Notes under the pieces: model-generated
What the model was told of the DNA's origin: nothing
Databases searched by the model: none
Seen by the model: the letters and a program-made list of their open reading frames with translations, nothing else
Assembly (NCBI GenBank): GCA_016218275.1
Contig: JACREK010000054.1
Location: 1 to 5,869 of the forward strand
Direction: 5' to 3'
DNA from: Candidatus Gottesmanbacteria bacterium
Lineage (GTDB): Bacteria; Patescibacteriota; Microgenomatia; 2-02-FULL-39-11
Length of the DNA: 5,869 nt
Shown: piece by piece, positions 4,167 through 5,869 of the stretch
Numbering within the stretch: the stretch's first letter is position 1
Layout of the letters: every line of letters begins with the position of its first letter
Translations under genes and position numbers: made by a program

Positions 4167-4281
4167 AGTCTGCGGGGAGGCCATGCTTTTTGAGCACGCC
4201 CACCGTGTTTGAGTCCCGACGGTACCGTCGGGACGAGTTTGGGAGGTGCGCAAAAAAGTCATGGCCGACCTCAGCAGACTC
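4166..4281. repeat. Large imperfect hairpin element between two surface-protein genes
   Basis: The outer arms gagtctgc (4166-4173) and gcagactc (4274-4281) are perfect. Inside them ggccatg (4179-4185) pairs with catggcc (4260-4266), then cttttt (4186-4191) with aaaaag (4253-4258), gcac (4194-4197) with gtgc (4246-4249), and the tip is a perfect 22-bp palindrome at 4213-4234 (arm gtcccgacggt). It starts on the last base of the preceding stop codon and ends 11 bp before the next ATG. It could be a non-autonomous palindromic element, a structured RNA, or a processing or attenuation site; no T tract marks it as a simple terminator. Confidence 0.75.
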
Positions 4282-4292
4282 GGCATAATATT

Positions 4293-5213
4293 ATGAAATA
4301 TATTTACTTTACTATCTTTCTATATCTTTTTATATCATCTACAGCTTCTATAGAAGCTGCGGAAAGTGGTGCGAAAGCCACAGTCAAAGCCAGTATTCCT
4401 GAAAAAACAAATATCAGACTATATGGATATACTGCTCCCAATAGTATTGTCCAAGTAACCGGTATCCGCATTTTTGCCCAAACCTCTTCAGATAAAACAG
4501 GCTATTTTGCCATTGATTCTCTCCCCATATCTTTTGAAGCTAAAGAAATTTGCGCAACTACTATTGATAGTGAGAAAAGATCCGGCTTTCCACTCTGCAT
4601 CAGCCTGCCGGAAACAAACAAACCAACCGAAATCGGACCTGTACTTCTTTCGCCTACTTTATCTATTTCTGCCGGCAAAATACTGCAAAAAGAGATGGCT
4701 AACGCCTCCGGCTTTACTATCCCCAACAGTAAAGTGGCTATTTCTTTCTTTGAGGTGCCTAAAAATAATTTGGCAGAAAAGTTGGATAATTACCTTGTGA
4801 AAATACTCAAACCCGAGGCTGAAGCGGCTGATCTTCCCCTTGTAACTGCCTCATCCGATAAAAAGGGTGCTTACAGCATCAATCTGCCTACAAGCCGTGC
4901 AACCTCCTATCGCTTGTGGACTAAAGCTTTCTTCAAAGAAGCGCCTACTCCCAAAAGCCTGACTCTCTCCTTTCGGGTTGACTCTTATACCCAATTTTGG
5001 CTGAGAAATGTGCTTCCAAAACTTATAATACTTCTTCTGTTTTTGGCATTTATTTACTTTTTAGTCACCAAGGAAGCCAAAGAAAGATATGCCAGAAGTT
5101 ATATTGCGGAATTTAACGAAAAGAAACTGAAACCGTTTGTGGTAAGGAGACGCCTCCAACTTCGCCGCTTATGGTATAACTTCCGGGAGTATTTCCGGTC
5201 AAATCGAAAATAG
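4293..5213 (+). CDS. Exported membrane-anchored protein with two carboxypeptidase-regulatory-like domains
   Basis: The protein has 306 residues from this start. The longer frame from 4209 is rejected because it reads through the hairpin element. The signal peptide is 1-23 (MKYIYFTIFLYLF...IEAA). Two similar beta-sandwich repeats follow: one has APNSIVQVTG with SDKTGYFAI (about 48-75), the other IPNSKVAISFFE with SDKKGAYSINLP in the second half. The D-K-x-G-x-Y/F pattern is typical of carboxypeptidase regulatory-like (prealbumin-fold) domains. C87 and C102 are the only cysteines. A transmembrane helix (about 242-258, LIILLLFLAFIYFLV) is followed by a 48-residue, very basic cytoplasmic tail. 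That tail is encoded in DNA that also codes, on the other strand, for the end of the next gene. cataat at 4284-4289 could be a -10 box, but no -35 is visible. The function is unknown, probably a surface or envelope protein. Confidence 0.8.
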   Translation: MKYIYFTIFLYLFISSTASIEAAESGAKATVKASIPEKTNIRLYGYTAPNSIVQVTGIRIFAQTSSDKTGYFAIDSLPISFEAKEICATTIDSEKRSGFPLCISLPETNKPTEIGPVLLSPTLSISAGKILQKEMANASGFTIPNSKVAISFFEVPKNNLAEKLDNYLVKILKPEAEAADLPLVTASSDKKGAYSINLPTSRATSYRLWTKAFFKEAPTPKSLTLSFRVDSYTQFWLRNVLPKLIILLLFLAFIYFLVTKEAKERYARSYIAEFNEKKLKPFVVRRRLQLRRLWYNFREYFRSNRK

Positions 5214-5553
5214 CTCTGCCGAAAGTATCCGTAACTCCCTGAACTTCCGATACAGCAAGGCTGCCGTTGTATTTAAGAACAACTTTCTGTCCGACTATCC
5301 CCAATCCCTGGCTATTCATCACAAATGCCGTAACTCGTATACTGCTCTCTCCATTGGCCTGCGCAGTAATGGGAGATGCAAAAAGATAGGAGTTTTCCAA
5401 AGATAAAAGCGGTGATCCGGAAGCTGCTGGACCGCTGGCACGGCCAAAAAAAGACGATCTTTGGGTAGCAATAGTGACAGCAAGAAGTATCAGTATCAGT
5501 GAAAAAACGATGCCTATAAGAAAATAAATATTGCGTCTGTCAACGGGTTTCAT
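5113..5553 (-). CDS. N-terminally anchored Big_1-like Ig domain protein
   Basis: The protein has 146 residues: a short basic N-terminus (MKPVDRRN), one transmembrane helix (about 9-29) acting as signal anchor, a Gly/Ser/Pro linker (37-48), and one Ig-like domain (about 49-146). The domain has the Big_1/invasin-type pattern IRVTAFVMNSQGLGIVGQKVVL (72-93), then VTDTFGRAIFDL (107-118), then GSYTISGEVGGV and a last strand PQTVSVSF. The C-terminal strands look fully genuine, so the stop at 5113-5115 is believable even though the last 101 bp overlap the convergent gene. The start is the first Met of the frame. No clear Shine-Dalgarno or promoter precedes it, and a dispersed repeat copy lies 49 bp upstream. 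A role in cell-surface adhesion or assembly is only a guess from the fold. Confidence 0.8.
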   Translation of the reverse strand: MKPVDRRNIYFLIGIVFSLILILLAVTIATQRSSFFGRASGPAASGSPLLSLENSYLFASPITAQANGESSIRVTAFVMNSQGLGIVGQKVVLKYNGSLAVSEVQGVTDTFGRAIFDLTGNTPGSYTISGEVGGVSLPQTVSVSFR

Positions 5554-5601
5554 ACTTTAGAACTGGTATCAAAACCTCATACTCTGAGGGTGTCTGTTTC
5601 G

Positions 5602-5671
5602 ATTCCTCCACCATCCGAGGAGTTCCATTCGACTCACTTCGTTCGCTCAGGATCACCTCGGAGGTGTCTTA
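5602..5671. repeat. Dispersed palindromic repeat, full copy
   Basis: This 70-bp unit is identical to 2340-2408 except for one extra A (ccatccgagg instead of cctccgagg). It has the same orientation and again lies upstream of a minus-strand gene start. The near identity of two copies 3.2 kb apart suggests recent spread or gene conversion. Confidence 0.8.
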
Positions 5672-5703
5672 AGTAACTTCTAGTTATATTTTGAATCGCA
5701 AAG

Positions 5704-5741
5704 GCAGGAGAGTCAAGAGGGGGAAAACCTGACCCACCTGC
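5704..5741. other. Small interrupted hairpin
   Basis: gcagg (5704-5708) pairs with cctgc (5737-5741) and gtca (5712-5715) with tgac (5730-5733), separated by a symmetrical 3-nt internal loop. No gene is visible between 5554 and the window end. This hairpin and the repeats on either side are all that can be seen there. Confidence 0.3.
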
Positions 5742-5762
5742 AGTTTGTATATAGATTACTAC

Positions 5763-5869
5763 TGTCATCCCGAGCGTAGTCGAGGGATCTTCCACGATGA
5801 AGATCTAGATTAACTAATCAGTACAGTTTTTATCAGTTGGAAGATCTCTCCACTCATCCACTAACGTGG
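5763..5869. repeat. Palindromic repeat of the TGTCATCCCGAG type, cut by the window edge
   Basis: It opens with tgtcatcccgagcgtagtcg and continues with gatcttcc (5786-5793), which can pair with gaagatc (5799-5805) or with ggaagatc (5839-5846). Repeats of this style usually close with the inverse ending in GGGATGACA, which would lie to the right of the window. The tail ctaacgtgg may belong to it. Confidence 0.5.

Noticed and set aside
4186..4258. Rho-independent terminator
   Set aside because: A T run lies on the left arm and pairs with an A run on the right; no T tract follows the stem on the plus strand.
4209..4292. 28-residue N-terminal extension of the 4293 gene
   Set aside because: It reads through the large hairpin and would bury the clear signal peptide that begins at MKYIYF.

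Overview
The window looks like a genome fragment from an uncultured Candidate Phyla Radiation (Patescibacteria) bacterium, most likely from the Microgenomates side. This is judged from protein style and repeat content, not from a marker gene. It carries a run of small exported beta-sandwich proteins with few recognisable relatives outside that group. It is also full of short GC-rich palindromic repeats (CCTGAG...TCGAA cores, TCATTGCGAG/CTCGCAATGA arms, CCCGAGCG...CGAGGG) set in moderately AT-rich DNA. Several genes have a promoter-like -10 box almost touching the start codon, which suggests leaderless or nearly leaderless mRNAs.

Layout. Positions 1-322: an AT-rich stretch, a good promoter (TTGACA/TAGAAT), and then a 208-bp MITE-like element (111-318) with 14-bp inverted ends and a 5-bp target duplication. 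The element has landed between the promoter and the start codon of a VKOR-family thiol oxidase gene (323-742). Positions 743-1024: no gene, but a strongly folded element next to the VKOR stop codon, an 18-bp palindrome, and a 9-bp-period minisatellite. Positions 1025-2254 (minus): an MFS transporter whose central loop carries a genome repeat and a 9-bp tandem repeat, both read in frame. Positions 2255-2487: a divergent intergenic region packed with palindromic repeats.

Positions 2488-4166 (plus): a two-gene operon with an ATGA overlap. It encodes a secreted, WxL-like beta-sandwich protein and a signal-peptide-bearing, C-terminally anchored Ig-like protein. Then come a roughly 116-nt hairpin element (4166-4281) and a further anchored protein with two carboxypeptidase-regulatory-like domains (4293-5213). 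The last gene (5113-5553, minus) is an N-terminally anchored Big_1-like Ig domain protein that overlaps its convergent neighbour by 101 bp. The right edge (5554-5869) holds another copy of the dispersed repeat and the left part of a second repeat family.

How the genes fit together (inference): four of the six genes encode exported or surface-anchored beta-sandwich proteins. Two of them contain exactly two cysteines in the exported part, and the VKOR protein could supply the oxidising power for such disulfides. The secreted-plus-anchored gene pair recalls the WxL/DUF916 surface loci of Firmicutes. The most notable non-genic signals are the MITE that recreates the ATG through its target duplication, the repeats decoded as protein, and 9-bp-period tandem repeats that recur in both coding and non-coding DNA.
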